Assembly: GCF_025144225.1 (NCBI RefSeq)
Contig: NZ_JALXXB010000007.1
Location: 1 to 64,000 of the forward strand
Reading direction: 5' to 3'
DNA from: Aestuariimicrobium sp. p3-SID1156
Lineage (GTDB): Bacteria > Actinomycetota > Actinomycetes > Propionibacteriales > Propionibacteriaceae
DNA length: 64,000 nt
Shown here: one piece after another, positions 38,552-48,358 of the stretch
Numbering within the stretch: position 1 is the first letter of the stretch
Layout: each line of letters starts with the position of its first letter
Translations under genes and position numbers: made by a program
The notes under the pieces: generated by a model
What the model saw: only the letters and a program-made list of their open reading frames with translations
Told to the model about the DNA's origin: nothing
Databases searched by the model: none

Positions 38552-41392
38552 TCAGCGGAAGGGCAGGACCTTCGGCTTGGGTCCCTTGCCCTTGCCGTTG
38601 TTCCCGCTGTTGCCCTTCTGGCAACCCGGGTGGACCGGCTTGTGCGGGTGCACCTTGGTGCATTCCTGGGTCGGAGTAGGAGTCGGCTCCACGGTGGGAG
38701 TCGGGGTCGTCTCCACGGTGGGAGTCGGGGTCGGCTCCACGGTCGGAGTGGGGGTCGGCTCCACGGTCGGAGTGGGGGTCGGCTCCACGGTCGGAGTCGG
38801 GGTCGGCTCCACGGTGGGAGTCGGGGTCGGCTCCACGGTGGGAGTCGGGGTCGGCTCCACGGTCGGAGTGGGGGTCGGCTCCGGAGTCGAGGCCGCCGGC
38901 TTGATGCCCACGATCGCGGGATCGTGGTCGGAGGAGGCGTACGGGTCGGGTGCGTGGAAGTCGACCACGTTGTAGTTGCGGCGCGAGTACTGGAAGGCAA
39001 CCGACTCGTCGCCGTTGATGTCCCACACCGCGTGGTCGGTGACCAGCGCCTGCGCAGCTGCATTGGCAAAGATGTGGTCCAGCGAGCCCAGGCGTCCCTG
39101 GAACTGGTAGGTGCTCGAGTCGTTGGCGTCGGCCAGGTTGGCGAAGCCTGCGTTCTCGATGATCAGCACCGGCTCCTCCTCGGAGTAGGCGTTGAAGTCA
39201 CCCAGCAGGAAGACCGCCTGGCCGGCGAACACGGTGTTCGCCCAGGTGGTCAGCGCAGCCGCCTGCTCCTTGCGAGCGGGGTTGGACGCACCCTGACCGG
39301 TACCGTCGTCCGGACCCGAACCCTTCGACTTGAAGTGGTTCGCAATGGCCACGAACTCGGTGTTGGTGCCGTTGACCTGGAATTTCTGGGCCAGGGGCTG
39401 ACGGGCGTTCGCGAAGGCCGGGTCCTGCAGGATGAGCGATCCCTCAACAGGACTGACCTGCTCGGTGCGGTAGATGAAAGCCAGACGGATGTTGTCCTCA
39501 TTGGACGGGACCTGGGCGGCATTGGTGGGCACGTGGGCCCACTTCTTGGTCGGGTCCGCGGCGTTGAGGGCGTCCACCAGCGCGGACAGCGAGTGGTCGC
39601 GATCGTGGCGGAAGTTGGCCGAGTTCTCGACCTCCATCAGCGCGACCACTTCGGCATCCAGTCCGTTGATGGCCGAGACGATCTTGGCCTGCTGGTCGGC
39701 GAAGGCCTGCGGGGTGTAGGCGCCACGGACCTTGCAGCCGTTGGAACCGACGGGGGTCCCGTTGCGATCGGTGTAGGCCCTGCAACCGGCCTCGTCCTTC
39801 CCCAGGTCGGTGAAGTAGTTCAGGACGTTGAAGGTGGCCATCTGGATGTCGCCGCCAACCTGCGGAGCGGTGGCGGGACGGTCGTTCTCGCTGTTGAGGA
39901 AGTCGACCTCAGCGCCGATGACGTGGCTGGTGGGCTGGAAGTTCCACTGGAATCGGTAGTCCAGGATCACCGGCTTGGTGAACTGCACCTGCGAGTTGGT
40001 GCGCATCGGGGTCTGTGCCGACAGGTAGGGCAGCGGCGAGTTCTTCGCCGTGGCGTTGTTCAGGTAGTTCCAGGAGGAACCGTCGTCCAGGGTGATGTAC
40101 TTCAGCCGGTTCTGCGCCTCGTACTCAGCGGCCTGCTGGTAGGGCACCTTGTCGGTGGCCTGGTAGGGCACCTTGTCGGTGGCCTGGTAGAGCGGCTCGT
40201 TGCCGAAGGCCAGACCAAGCTGCCCGTACTGGTTCAGCGTGTAGTTGTTGGTGATGGTGTAGTCGCCCAGCGGCTGCACCAGCATGCCCTCGTAGCGCTC
40301 CTTCTCCGCGTCGGTCTGCGGCAGGGACGCCAGCGGCACCGCGGTGGGTGCGGTGCAGTCACCGGTCGCGACCGAGATGGTGACATCGCTCAGCTGGGTG
40401 AGGGTGTGGTGCTCGGCGGCGGTGCCCTTGACCCTTACGCACTGACCGATGCTGACGTTGGTGGCGCCGTAGACGAAGATGCCATCGGACGCCTGGCCCT
40501 CGCTCTTCAGCGCTCCGCCCGACCCTGCGGTCTGCAGGTAGAAGCCGTTGAAGCCACCAGTGGGGTACACGGCGGTGACAACACCCTCGGTGGTGACGCT
40601 CCGGCCCAGCAGCGGGCTGGTGTCGCCGGTGCCCTGGATGGCAGCGATCGGGGTGACGCCCTCGGGGGTGGGGCTGGGGGTGGGGGTCTCGGTGGGGGTC
40701 GGGGTCGCGGAGGGGGTGTCGGTCGGGGTGCCCGAGGGGTCGCCCAGCTCCTGGCCTGTGTTGGCCGCACCCGGGGTGGGGGTGCCGGAGAAGACGAAGT
40801 CGACCGAGTTGTTGTCGGTGTCGTCGGCGGAGGTGCGACCCAGCGAGCCGGGCACGGAGTTGGTTCCGGTGTAGACGGCCGGCGCGCTCTCGGGGCTGTT
40901 CGAGCCGCCGAAGCCCAGCTTGTCGATCACCGAGGCGGACTGGGTGTCCGGGTTGATGGCGGTCGTGCCGTTGACGAGGAACACGGTGCCGGTGGTGCCG
41001 GAGGGGTGGAAGCTACCTGCGGTCTGGTCAACCAGCTCAGCCGGGAGCGCCGCACCGTTGGAACCGTTGGAGGCGCCCTGCAGCACGAAGAAGTCACCGG
41101 GAGCAAGGGTGCCCTTCAGCGGAGCGGTGAAGCTTGCGGCGGCGGTGCCGGTGGCCGCGCGGTACTGGATGCTCAATCCGCTCAGGTCGATGGTCGCGCC
41201 GGTGGGGTTGTAGATCTCCACGTACTTGGTGACCCAGGGCTGGTTGGGAGAGCCGCCACGGGCGTAGAGCTCGTTGATGATGAGGTGGCTGGCAGCTGCC
41301 TTGGCGGGGCTGGTGGCCAGCCCGACCGAGGCGAGCGCGCCGACGGCGATGGCGGCAACCGCCACCCGCAAACGGCTGAGGGAGAGGGGCAT
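38552..41392 (-). CDS. Secreted ExeM/NucH-family extracellular nuclease
   Basis: Predicted exported DNase/RNase that can release phosphate and nucleosides from environmental nucleic acids. Seen: 946 residues from ATG 41392 (GAAGGA upstream). A signal peptide (about 36 residues, ending near SPAKAAA) is followed by a lamin-tail-type domain ([12 protein letters not shown] and [20 protein letters not shown]) and a Pro/Thr linker. An ExeM/OB-like region comes next, then an endonuclease/exonuclease/phosphatase domain with [38 protein letters not shown] and [13 protein letters not shown]. Near the C-terminus are about nine EPTPTPT units and a basic tail with two Cys. It interrupts the rip1-ispG pair and has a PHO-box-like repeat upstream. 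Confidence 0.92.
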   Translation of the reverse strand: MPLSLSRLRVAVAAIAVGALASVGLATSPAKAAASHLIINELYARGGSPNQPWVTKYVEIYNPTGATIDLSGLSIQYRAATGTAAASFTAPLKGTLAPGDFFVLQGASNGSNGAALPAELVDQTAGSFHPSGTTGTVFLVNGTTAINPDTQSASVIDKLGFGGSNSPESAPAVYTGTNSVPGSLGRTSADDTDNNSVDFVFSGTPTPGAANTGQELGDPSGTPTDTPSATPTPTETPTPSPTPEGVTPIAAIQGTGDTSPLLGRSVTTEGVVTAVYPTGGFNGFYLQTAGSGGALKSEGQASDGIFVYGATNVSIGQCVRVKGTAAEHHTLTQLSDVTISVATGDCTAPTAVPLASLPQTDAEKERYEGMLVQPLGDYTITNNYTLNQYGQLGLAFGNEPLYQATDKVPYQATDKVPYQQAAEYEAQNRLKYITLDDGSSWNYLNNATAKNSPLPYLSAQTPMRTNSQVQFTKPVILDYRFQWNFQPTSHVIGAEVDFLNSENDRPATAPQVGGDIQMATFNVLNYFTDLGKDEAGCRAYTDRNGTPVGSNGCKVRGAYTPQAFADQQAKIVSAINGLDAEVVALMEVENSANFRHDRDHSLSALVDALNAADPTKKWAHVPTNAAQVPSNEDNIRLAFIYRTEQVSPVEGSLILQDPAFANARQPLAQKFQVNGTNTEFVAIANHFKSKGSGPDDGTGQGASNPARKEQAAALTTWANTVFAGQAVFLLGDFNAYSEEEPVLIIENAGFANLADANDSSTYQFQGRLGSLDHIFANAAAQALVTDHAVWDINGDESVAFQYSRRNYNVVDFHAPDPYASSDHDPAIVGIKPAASTPEPTPTPTVEPTPTPTVEPTPTPTVEPTPTPTVEPTPTPTVEPTPTPTVEPTPTPTVETTPTPTVEPTPTPTQECTKVHPHKPVHPGCQKGNSGNNGKGKGPKPKVLPFR
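38684..38883 (-). repeat. 24-base tandem repeats encoding VEPTPTPT
   Basis: Eight copies of a 24-base unit, plus a partial copy, encode VEPTPTPT (one VETTPTPT) near the C-terminus of the nuclease. Copies differ only at a few silent positions. It is likely an extended wall-spanning or linker segment and prone to length change. Confidence 0.85.
40138..40185 (-). repeat. Perfect 24-base tandem duplication inside the nuclease gene
   Basis: Two identical 24-base copies (40138-40161 and 40162-40185) encode YQATDKVP twice. It is in frame, so the gene stays intact. Perfect identity implies recent origin or sequence-assembly duplication. Confidence 0.85.
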
Positions 41393-41508
41393 GATGATCC
41401 TTCGTCGAGGTGTTCCTGCGTGGTGCCCCGGCCCAACGCGGACGCCGGGGACACAGACCAAGGTCACGCTAACCCGCTCCGACGACGCTGAACAGCCCTG
41501 CGGGCAGG

Positions 41509-41530
41509 GTTCACCCAAGCTTCACCCGAA
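41509..41530 (-). promoter_or_regulatory. PHO-box-like direct repeat upstream of the nuclease
   Basis: Two consecutive 11-mers on the plus strand, GTTCACCCAAG and CTTCACCCGAA, with weaker units to 41552. They lie 117 bases upstream of the nuclease start and just upstream of a possible -35/-10 pair (TGTTCA ... GTTAGC read on the minus strand around 41498-41475). Known: actinobacterial PhoP boxes are 11-base direct repeats with a GTTCACC core. Function here is inferred. Confidence 0.55.
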
Positions 41531-41599
41531 GTCCGCACGAAGGTCAGCAGGCGCCCGCCTGGGGGCGTCCCATTGCCTCGAGCGGACCGACGGGATGAC

Positions 41600-42886
41600 T
41601 CAGAAGATGCGGACCGGTGTGATCAGGTCAGCCAGGATCAGCACCACACCGGCCAGCATCAGGAAGCCGCCCACGACGTAGGCGATCGGCAGCAGTTTGG
41701 CGGTGTCCACGGGGCCCGGGTCGGGGCGTCCGGCGACGCGGCTCGTCCACCGACGGCTGGCCTCCCACAGCGCCCCGGCCATGTGGCCACCGTCCAGCGG
41801 GGGCAGCGGCACCAAGTTGAGCAGGGCGACGAACAGGTTCACCGCGCCGAGCATCATGAACCAGTTCGCCATTCGCTCCCCCATGGGCAGCGTTTCGGCG
41901 GCGGCGATCTCACCGGCAGCGCGGCTGGCACCCACGATCGAGATGGGCCCGTTCACGTCACGGGGCTTGCCGGTGACCATGTCGGCGGCGACATTCCAGA
42001 CCTTCACCGGGAAGTTCGCCAGCCCGACCACGGACTGCTTGGTCATCATCCAGATGTCTCGGGCGGTGCCCGCCGGCCCGGTGGTGAGGCGTTCATAGCT
42101 GGGGCTCACACCAAGGAAACCCGCCTGGATGCGGCGGGAGGGGTTGAGCTTGTCCGGGACACCGGTGATCATGGTCGGCACCGTCGCCAGGGTGACGTGC
42201 TTGCCGCCACGCTCGACCACGACTGTTGCCGGGCGGTCCTGGTTCTTGCGGATCAGTGTGCTGAACTCATCCCAGGACTGGACGGTGGTGCCGTTGAAGA
42301 AGACCACGCGGTCCCCCTCCTTGAACCCCATCCGGGCTGCAGGTGCGATCGGGTCACCGGGCTGGCAGGCTGTTCCGGCGCGCGAGGCCGGGACGACGCA
42401 CTCGCTGATCGCAGCGACCTCGAGCTGGGGCCGATACTGGCCGTGCAGTCCGTTGACCGAGCCGATGATGAGGAAAGCGAGCAGCACGTTCATCAGGGGG
42501 CCCCCGGCCATGATGATGAGTTTCTGCCAGGTCTTCTTCTGGTAGAAGAGGTGGCCGTCGTCGGCGGGGGTGATCTCGTCGTACTCCACGGCGCGGGCTG
42601 CATCGGCCAGGCGGGTCACCGGCCCCACCTTCGCCGGACGCGCAGCAGCTGGCGGGTACATGCCGACCAGGCGCACGTAACCGCCCAGCGGAAGCAGCTT
42701 GAACCCATACTCTGTCTCACCGCGGCGCCGACTCCACAGGGTGCGCCCGAAGCCGACGAAGTACTGGGTGACCTTGACCTTGAACAGCTTGGCCGGCAGC
42801 AGGTGCCCCACCTCATGGAGGGCGATGGAGGCCATGATCAGCGCGAAGAAGAGGATCGCCGCGCCGACGATCACGGCAGCGTTCAT
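41600..42886 (-). CDS. rip1: Site-2 intramembrane metalloprotease (Rip1/RseP, M50)
   Basis: Cleaves membrane-anchored anti-sigma factors and other single-span proteins within the bilayer. Seen: 428 residues. The N-terminal span carries the zinc motif HEVGH (ASIALHEVGHLLPAKLF) and is followed by YGFKLLPLGGYVRLVGMYP. A PDZ domain sits in the middle (GFKEGDRVVFFNGTTVQSWD). The second ligand region in the C-terminal spans is ALLNLVPLPPLDGGHMAGAL. It overlaps dxr by four bases (ATGA), the conserved actinobacterial pair. Confidence 0.95.
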   Translation of the reverse strand: MNAAVIVGAAILFFALIMASIALHEVGHLLPAKLFKVKVTQYFVGFGRTLWSRRRGETEYGFKLLPLGGYVRLVGMYPPAAARPAKVGPVTRLADAARAVEYDEITPADDGHLFYQKKTWQKLIIMAGGPLMNVLLAFLIIGSVNGLHGQYRPQLEVAAISECVVPASRAGTACQPGDPIAPAARMGFKEGDRVVFFNGTTVQSWDEFSTLIRKNQDRPATVVVERGGKHVTLATVPTMITGVPDKLNPSRRIQAGFLGVSPSYERLTTGPAGTARDIWMMTKQSVVGLANFPVKVWNVAADMVTGKPRDVNGPISIVGASRAAGEIAAAETLPMGERMANWFMMLGAVNLFVALLNLVPLPPLDGGHMAGALWEASRRWTSRVAGRPDPGPVDTAKLLPIAYVVGGFLMLAGVVLILADLITPVRIF

Positions 42887-44106
42887 GAGCTGCGCCCGCC
42901 GATGCGCTCGGTGGCGCGTTCGCGAGCCCAGGCGTCGGCGGCGAGCACTCCGTCGACGGTGAGCTCGTCATCGCGCAGGTGCCCATCCCCCGTGCCCGAG
43001 AGGTGATCGTTAACGACCTCGGCGACGGTGTCGACGATCCCGGTGAAGCTGAGCCGCCCCGCGCAGAAGGCATCGACGCAGACCTCGTTGGCGGCGTTGA
43101 AGACGGCAGGGGCGGTGCCTGCGACGGTGCCGGCGTGGCGGGCGAGCTCGGTGGCCGGAAAGGCGTCGGTGTCGAGAGGTTCGAAGGTCCAGCTGGCGCA
43201 ACGGGTCCAGTCGATGGCGGCAGCGGCGTCGGGGAGACGGTCGGGCCAGGTCAGCCCCAGCGCGATCGGCAGCCGCATGTCGGGCGGCGAGCACTGGGCG
43301 ATCGTCGACCCGTCATGGAACTCCACCATGGAGTGGACGATGGACTGGGGGTGCACCACGACCTGCACGGCGCCCAGGGGTACGTCGTAGAGCAGGGCGG
43401 CCTCCATCAGCTCCAACCCCTTGTTCACCAGGGTCGCCGAGTTGACCGTGATCACGCGCCCCATCGCCCAGGTCGGGTGCGCCATCGCCTGCTCCGCCGT
43501 GACATCGGCGAGCTCGGCTCGGGAGCGACCTCGGAAGGGACCCCCGGAGGCCGTGAGGACCAGTCGACGCACCTCCTCCTTGCGCCCCGCCCGCAGGGCC
43601 TGGGCAAAGGCGGAGTGTTCGGAATCGACGGCGACGATCTGGCCGGGGGCGGCGGCATCGGTCACCAACCGGCCACCGATGACCAGGGACTCCTTGTTCG
43701 CCAAGGCCAGGGTGTTGCCCGCGTTCAGTGTCGCCAACGTGGGCAGCAGGCCGGCCGAGCCCGTGATCCCGTTGAGCACGACGTCGGCGTCCATGGCGGC
43801 AAGTTCGGTGGCAGCCTCGGGGCCGGCGATGATCCGCGGGAGCTTCACATCCCCCCGGTTCCAGCCACGCTGCTGGGCGCTGGCGTAGAGCGCGAGCTGC
43901 AGGTCCTGCACCACGGTGGGTCGTGCGAGCGCGACCACCGCGGGCTGCAGATCGAGGATCTGCTGGGCGAGGGTGGGGATGTCCGACCCATTGGCCGCCA
44001 GCCCGAGCACGCGGAACTGGTCCCGCCGGGTGGAGATGACGTCGACGGCCTGGGTGCCGATGCTGCCGGTGCTGCCGAGAATGATCACGCTGCGTTGTGC
44101 TGCCAC
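42883..44106 (-). CDS. dxr: 1-deoxy-D-xylulose 5-phosphate reductoisomerase
   Basis: Second step of the MEP isoprenoid pathway, DXP to MEP with NADPH. Seen: 407 residues from GTG 44106, with AGGA seven bases upstream. The NADPH motif ILGSTGSIGTQAVDVI is followed by ANKESLVIGGRLV and DSEHSAFAQAL (metal ligands), then TASGGPFRGRSRAEL and HPTWAMGRVITVNSATLVNK. An open extension to 44151 lacks family sequence. Coupled to rip1 by a four-base overlap. Divergent from the LOG-family gene. Confidence 0.95.
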   Translation of the reverse strand: MAAQRSVIILGSTGSIGTQAVDVISTRRDQFRVLGLAANGSDIPTLAQQILDLQPAVVALARPTVVQDLQLALYASAQQRGWNRGDVKLPRIIAGPEAATELAAMDADVVLNGITGSAGLLPTLATLNAGNTLALANKESLVIGGRLVTDAAAPGQIVAVDSEHSAFAQALRAGRKEEVRRLVLTASGGPFRGRSRAELADVTAEQAMAHPTWAMGRVITVNSATLVNKGLELMEAALLYDVPLGAVQVVVHPQSIVHSMVEFHDGSTIAQCSPPDMRLPIALGLTWPDRLPDAAAAIDWTRCASWTFEPLDTDAFPATELARHAGTVAGTAPAVFNAANEVCVDAFCAGRLSFTGIVDTVAEVVNDHLSGTGDGHLRDDELTVDGVLAADAWARERATERIGGRSS

Positions 44107-44164
44107 TCCCCCATCCTGCCACTGCGCCGGACAACACCGGCCGGGCGCCACCTAGACTGCCAGC

Positions 44165-45301
44165 GTGCATGTCGAGATTGATTCTCCCGAGGAGTTCGAC
44201 GCCTGGGTCTCCCGCGGTCGGTCTCCTGAGCGGTCACTGGTCCGAGGACGCCAGCCGGGCGTGGCGGTGCAGGGTATTGACCTGACCGATCGACTCGACG
44301 ACCTCCAGCGCGTGGACGTTCGCGGGGCAATCTTCCTGGGCTGCACCCTTCCCGAAGGGGCCGAGGATGCTCTGCAGGCGCGCGGGGCCCTGGTCTTCCC
44401 GCAGCTACCCGACATTCCCTTCAACCCCTATCGCAATGAACTGCACACGGCCTCCGAGTTGTACCGGGACCTGGGTCGCGGTTACGAGCACACCCCGGAC
44501 GCCCTCATCTACGCCTGGACCCGGACCGCCGCTGCGTCCTCGTTGCGCGGCAGCCTGGCCCACACCCTGCACGACCATGCCGTCACCGACGCCCTGGACG
44601 AGTTGGTCGAGGAGGTCAACACCGACCTGTGCGTCGGCATCATGGGCGGTCACGCGGCGGAGCGTGGAAGCGAGACCTACCGCCAGGCGGCGAACCTGGG
44701 AGCTCGACTGGCTGGATCAGGGCGTGTGGTGATGACTGGCGGCGGGCCGGGAGCCATGGAGGCCGCCAACCTGGGCGCGCGGCTGCACCGCGATCCGGCC
44801 GAGCTGGGCCGGGCGCTGGGGATGCTCGCCGAGGTTCCTCGTTTCACTCCCCCCGAGCAGGGAGGTCAGGGCATCACCGCCTGGGCTCGCCGTGCGATGG
44901 ACGTGCTGGAGCGCATCCCTGGGCAGGACCCCTCGATCGGGATCCCGACCTGGTTCTACGGGCACGAGCCGCCCAATGTCTTCGCCACCCATATCGCCAA
45001 GTACTTCTCCAATGCGATCCGGGAGGACATCCTGCTGCGACTCTGCCGGGGAGGGATCATCTACTTGACCGGCGCGGCGGGCACGGTGCAGGAGGTCTTC
45101 CAAGCCGCCACCGGCAACTACTACATCGCCGAGGGCGTGCGCCCGACCCCGATGGTGTTGGTCGGGGTCGAGCACTGGACGCAACGGATCCCGGCCTGGC
45201 CCCTGCTCCAGGCCCTGGGTCGGGACCGGGCGATGGGCGGGCACATCCACCTGGTCGACTCCGTCGAGGAGGCCTGGCAGGTGATCGACGGCCAGGCCTG
45301 A
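44165..45301 (+). CDS. LOG-family (lysine decarboxylase-like) nucleotide-binding protein
   Basis: Rossmann-fold protein of the LOG superfamily; some members release cytokinin bases or hydrolyse nucleotides. Seen: 378 residues from GTG 44165. A roughly 150-residue N-terminal region precedes the LOG domain, which has LCVGIMGGHAAERGSETYRQ, MTGGGPGAMEAANLGAR and a diverged catalytic loop IYLTGAAGTVQEVFQA in place of PGGxGTxxE. The loop change makes classical phosphoribohydrolase activity uncertain. The gene is monocistronic and convergent with rlmN (five bases between stops). Confidence 0.82.
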   Translation: MHVEIDSPEEFDAWVSRGRSPERSLVRGRQPGVAVQGIDLTDRLDDLQRVDVRGAIFLGCTLPEGAEDALQARGALVFPQLPDIPFNPYRNELHTASELYRDLGRGYEHTPDALIYAWTRTAAASSLRGSLAHTLHDHAVTDALDELVEEVNTDLCVGIMGGHAAERGSETYRQAANLGARLAGSGRVVMTGGGPGAMEAANLGARLHRDPAELGRALGMLAEVPRFTPPEQGGQGITAWARRAMDVLERIPGQDPSIGIPTWFYGHEPPNVFATHIAKYFSNAIREDILLRLCRGGIIYLTGAAGTVQEVFQAATGNYYIAEGVRPTPMVLVGVEHWTQRIPAWPLLQALGRDRAMGGHIHLVDSVEEAWQVIDGQA

Positions 45302-45306
45302 AACCT

Positions 45307-46728
45307 TCAGTCGGCGCTGGCCGCCAGCTGCCCGCAGGCCCCGTCGATGTCGCTGCCCCGCGTGTCACGCACCGTCACCGGAACGCCACGAGCCACCAGC
45401 CGCCGTACGAACTCCGCCTCGACCGCCCGGTCGGAGGCGGTCCAGATGGAACCGGGGGTCGGGTTCAGCGGGATGAGGTTGACATGGAACCATCCCCAGT
45501 CTCCGCGCTTCTTCAACACACGGGCGAGCAGGTCTGCGCGCTCGGGCTGGTCGTTGATGTCGCGAATCATGATGTATTCGATCGACACCCGGCGACGGGT
45601 CTTCTGGGCATAGTGCCAGGCGGCATCTACAACCTCGTCCACCTTCCAGCGGGTGTTGATCGGGACCAGTTCATCGCGCAGTTCGTCGTCGGGGGCATGC
45701 AGTGAGAGCGCCAGCGAGATCGGGATGCCCTCCTCGGCCAGCTGTTCGATCCGGGGCACCAGGCCGACGGTGGACACCGTGATCCCTCGAGCACTCATGC
45801 CGAACCCGTCGGGAGCGGGGCTGGTCAGCGTCCTCACCGCGCTGGTGACGGCCTTGTAGTTGGCCAACGGCTCTCCCATGCCCATGAAGACGATGTTGTT
45901 CACTCGACCAGTACCACCCGGGACGTCCCCGCTCTGGAGTCGGCGGCCAGCGTCCAGGACCTGCATCACGATCTCCCCAGCGGACATGTTGCGCTGCAGG
46001 CCGCCCTGACCGGTCGCACAGAAGGGGCAGGCCATCCCGCAGCCCGCCTGGGAGGACACGCACAGGGTCGTGCGCGCCGACGAATGCGCGGTCGCGGCAT
46101 AGCGCATCAGGACCGACTCGACCAGGGAGCCATCGTGCAGGCGCCACAGGGTCTTGATCGTGGCGCCCTTGTCGGCCCGCTGCTCGTTCACCCGGGTCAG
46201 CAGCGTGGGGAACAGTGCACGAGCCAGTTCCTCGCGGGCATCGGCAGGCAGGTCGGTCCACTCCTGCGGGTCGTGAGCCAGTCGCTCGAACCAGTGATGG
46301 CCGAGCTGGCGGGCGCGGAACTTCTTGTGTCCGAGCTTCTCGACTGCCGCGATGCGCTCCTCGGGGGTGAGGTCGATCCAGTGCGGCGCAGGCTTCTGGC
46401 GACGGGGGGCCTTGAAGACCAGGGGCAACTCCTTGCCCGGCTCGGCCAGGGGCTGGGCCGGCATCGGGAGGGGCGCGGCATGGTTGCGTCCCCGTACGGC
46501 ACGGTTGCGCTCGAGTGGGAGCTTGGCGGCAGCTTGGGCCTCGGTGATGCGCGCGTCGGGGATGCGCGGAGCAGACGCCTGGACGGCGCCGGCGTGGGCG
46601 TCCGTGTCGGCCTGGGAGTCGGGACCAGCGTCAGGGTCTGTGCCAGCCGGCGCCGGGGTCCCGGGTTGCCAGGGGGCGTGGAGCTCCTCGGGAACCTCTC
46701 CGAGCTGGGCTTCAGGAAGTGACGTCAT
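45307..46728 (-). CDS. rlmN: 23S rRNA (adenine2503-C2)-methyltransferase RlmN
   Basis: Radical-SAM enzyme that methylates A2503 of 23S rRNA and A37 of some tRNAs. Seen: 473 residues from ATG 46728 with AAGGAG as ribosome site. The cluster motif [12 protein letters not shown] gives Cys230, Cys234 and Cys237. The methyl-carrying C-terminal Cys465 is in DIDGACGQL. The first 100 or so residues are a Pro/Ala-rich extension not found in most RlmN. The strong ribosome site supports this start, but a later ATG near residue 89 is possible. Sixteen bases after cdsA. Confidence 0.95.
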   Translation of the reverse strand: MTSLPEAQLGEVPEELHAPWQPGTPAPAGTDPDAGPDSQADTDAHAGAVQASAPRIPDARITEAQAAAKLPLERNRAVRGRNHAAPLPMPAQPLAEPGKELPLVFKAPRRQKPAPHWIDLTPEERIAAVEKLGHKKFRARQLGHHWFERLAHDPQEWTDLPADAREELARALFPTLLTRVNEQRADKGATIKTLWRLHDGSLVESVLMRYAATAHSSARTTLCVSSQAGCGMACPFCATGQGGLQRNMSAGEIVMQVLDAGRRLQSGDVPGGTGRVNNIVFMGMGEPLANYKAVTSAVRTLTSPAPDGFGMSARGITVSTVGLVPRIEQLAEEGIPISLALSLHAPDDELRDELVPINTRWKVDEVVDAAWHYAQKTRRRVSIEYIMIRDINDQPERADLLARVLKKRGDWGWFHVNLIPLNPTPGSIWTASDRAVEAEFVRRLVARGVPVTVRDTRGSDIDGACGQLAASAD

Positions 46729-46744
46729 GCGGGAACTCCTTGGG

Positions 46745-47635
46745 TCAGCCGCCGGGGACGGTCAAGTAGAGGATCAGCCAGGCGACGGGTGCTGCCACCA
46801 GCAGGGAGTCGAGGCGATCCATCACTCCCCCGTGCCCGGGCAGGAAGCTGGACATGTCCTTGATGCCAACGTCGCGCTTGATCATGGATTCCACCAGGTC
46901 GCCTGCGGTCCCGAAAACGACCATGAAGACGCCCAGCAGCAAACCGACCCACCAGGGCGCGTGCAACAACCACAACACGCCCACGATGCCGGCCACGATC
47001 CCGAAGACGATCGAGCCGGCGAACCCCTCCCAGGTCTTCTTGGGCGAGATCATCGGCGCCATCTTGTGCTTGCCGAACAGCACCCCGGCCACATAACCAC
47101 CGGTGTCGGAGGCCACCACGCAGGCGATGAAGACGACCACGCGCTCGCGCCCCATGTCCCCACCGAGCATCAGCGGCACGGCGGTCCCCAGCATCGGCAG
47201 GTAGGCGATGGTGAACAGACTCGCGGCACTGTCGCGGACGAAGCCCTCCGGCCCCTTGGGGAGTCGCCACATCAATGCCGCCAGCACGGTCAGGCTCAGC
47301 ATCGCCACCAGTACGGTGATCGCGTTGATTCCGCGCTCCGGGTGCTGGCTGGCGTAGTAGGACCCGATCTGGATCGCCACCGTTCCCACCACGATGGGGA
47401 TCGGCGCCGACTCCATGCCAATGCGCTCCAGCGCGTGGTGGATCTCCACGGCGCCCAGCGACAACGCCACGGCCACCAGCAGGGTGAAACCCCAGTGCCA
47501 CCAGCCGAGCGTTCCGACCACGACGGCGATGAGGCCCACGCCCACACCGATTGCGGCGGGAAGGTTGCGACCCGCCCGGCGCACCGGCCGTGGCGGGTCC
47601 TGCACCAGGTGCGGGTCGAGGTGTTCCTGGCTCAC
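46745..47635 (-). CDS. cdsA: Phosphatidate cytidylyltransferase
   Basis: Makes CDP-diacylglycerol from phosphatidic acid and CTP, the branch point of phospholipid synthesis, in the inner membrane. Seen: 296 residues with several spans. The full CDP-alcohol signature [20 protein letters not shown] continues GVMDRLDS near the C-terminus. The basic N-terminal tail is typical of actinobacteria. Order frr-cdsA-rlmN is conserved; frr lies 31 bases upstream. Confidence 0.96.
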   Translation of the reverse strand: MSQEHLDPHLVQDPPRPVRRAGRNLPAAIGVGVGLIAVVVGTLGWWHWGFTLLVAVALSLGAVEIHHALERIGMESAPIPIVVGTVAIQIGSYYASQHPERGINAITVLVAMLSLTVLAALMWRLPKGPEGFVRDSAASLFTIAYLPMLGTAVPLMLGGDMGRERVVVFIACVVASDTGGYVAGVLFGKHKMAPMISPKKTWEGFAGSIVFGIVAGIVGVLWLLHAPWWVGLLLGVFMVVFGTAGDLVESMIKRDVGIKDMSSFLPGHGGVMDRLDSLLVAAPVAWLILYLTVPGG

Positions 47636-47666
47636 GTCTACGCGGGCTCCGGTCGAGGCCCGAGGC

Positions 47667-48224
47667 TCAGACCTCGAGCAGCTCGGCTTCCTTGCCCTTG
47701 AGCAGGTCGTCCACCTGGTCGGTGTACTTCTTGGTGAGGGCGTCCATGCTCTTCTCGGAGCGAGCCAGCTCGTCCTCGTTGATCTCCTTGTCCTTCTCCA
47801 GCTTCTTCATCTGGTCGATGGCAGTGCGACGCACGTTGCGCATGGCGACGCGGGACTCCTCAGCCTTGCCGCGGGCCATCTTGATGTATTCCTTGCGGCG
47901 CTCCTCGGTGAGGGCGGGCAGGGTCACGCGGATGACGTTGCCGTCGTTGGAGGGATTGCCACCCAGATCAGAGTCGCGAATAGCCTTCTCGATGGCGTTC
48001 ATGGCCGATCGGTCGAAGGGAGTGATCATGATGGTGCGCGCCTCGGGCACCTGGAAGGTGGCCAGCTGTTGCAGCGGCGTGGGGGCCCCGTAGTAGTCAG
48101 CGGTGATCTTGTTGAGCATGGCCGGGTGGGCACGCCCGGTGCGGATCGCGGCGAACTCCTCCATGGTGTGCTCGAGGGTCGCCTTCATCTTGTTCTCGGC
48201 GTCGGCGGTGATGTCGGAGATCAC
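47667..48224 (-). CDS. frr: Ribosome recycling factor
   Basis: Splits post-termination ribosomes together with EF-G. Seen: 185 residues with MKATLEHTMEEFAAIRTGRA at the N-terminus, YYGAPTPLQQLATFQVPEAR, IRVTLPALTEERRKEYIKMA and VRNVRRTAIDQMKKLEKD. Length is normal. Downstream of pyrH by 134 bases and upstream of cdsA. Confidence 0.97.
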   Translation of the reverse strand: MISDITADAENKMKATLEHTMEEFAAIRTGRAHPAMLNKITADYYGAPTPLQQLATFQVPEARTIMITPFDRSAMNAIEKAIRDSDLGGNPSNDGNVIRVTLPALTEERRKEYIKMARGKAEESRVAMRNVRRTAIDQMKKLEKDKEINEDELARSEKSMDALTKKYTDQVDDLLKGKEAELLEV

Positions 48225-48290
48225 GACGGGTCCTTTCGTGGGTGTGTGGTGACGCGGCCGAAGCCAGGTCCATGGGTGAGCCTAGTCGCT

Positions 48291-48309
48291 CGGGACGGAG
48301 GACGTCCCG
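48291..48309 (-). terminator. Short hairpin between pyrH and frr
   Basis: A perfect 7-bp stem (48291-48297 with 48303-48309) with a GAGGA loop. It is followed to the right by a second imperfect GC hairpin near 48325-48352. Either may attenuate transcription from pyrH to frr. Weak evidence. Confidence 0.35.
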
Positions 48310-48358
48310 CAGGCTGGGGCAAGCCGTCCCAGGGGCCGGCGGCCCCAGGACGATCTGA

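Noticed and set aside
38348..41491. Very long open plus-strand frame opposite the nuclease gene
   Set aside because: It mirrors the nuclease repeats ([13 protein letters not shown] units come from the PT array) and extends into ispG. The minus strand has signal peptide, domains and ribosome site.
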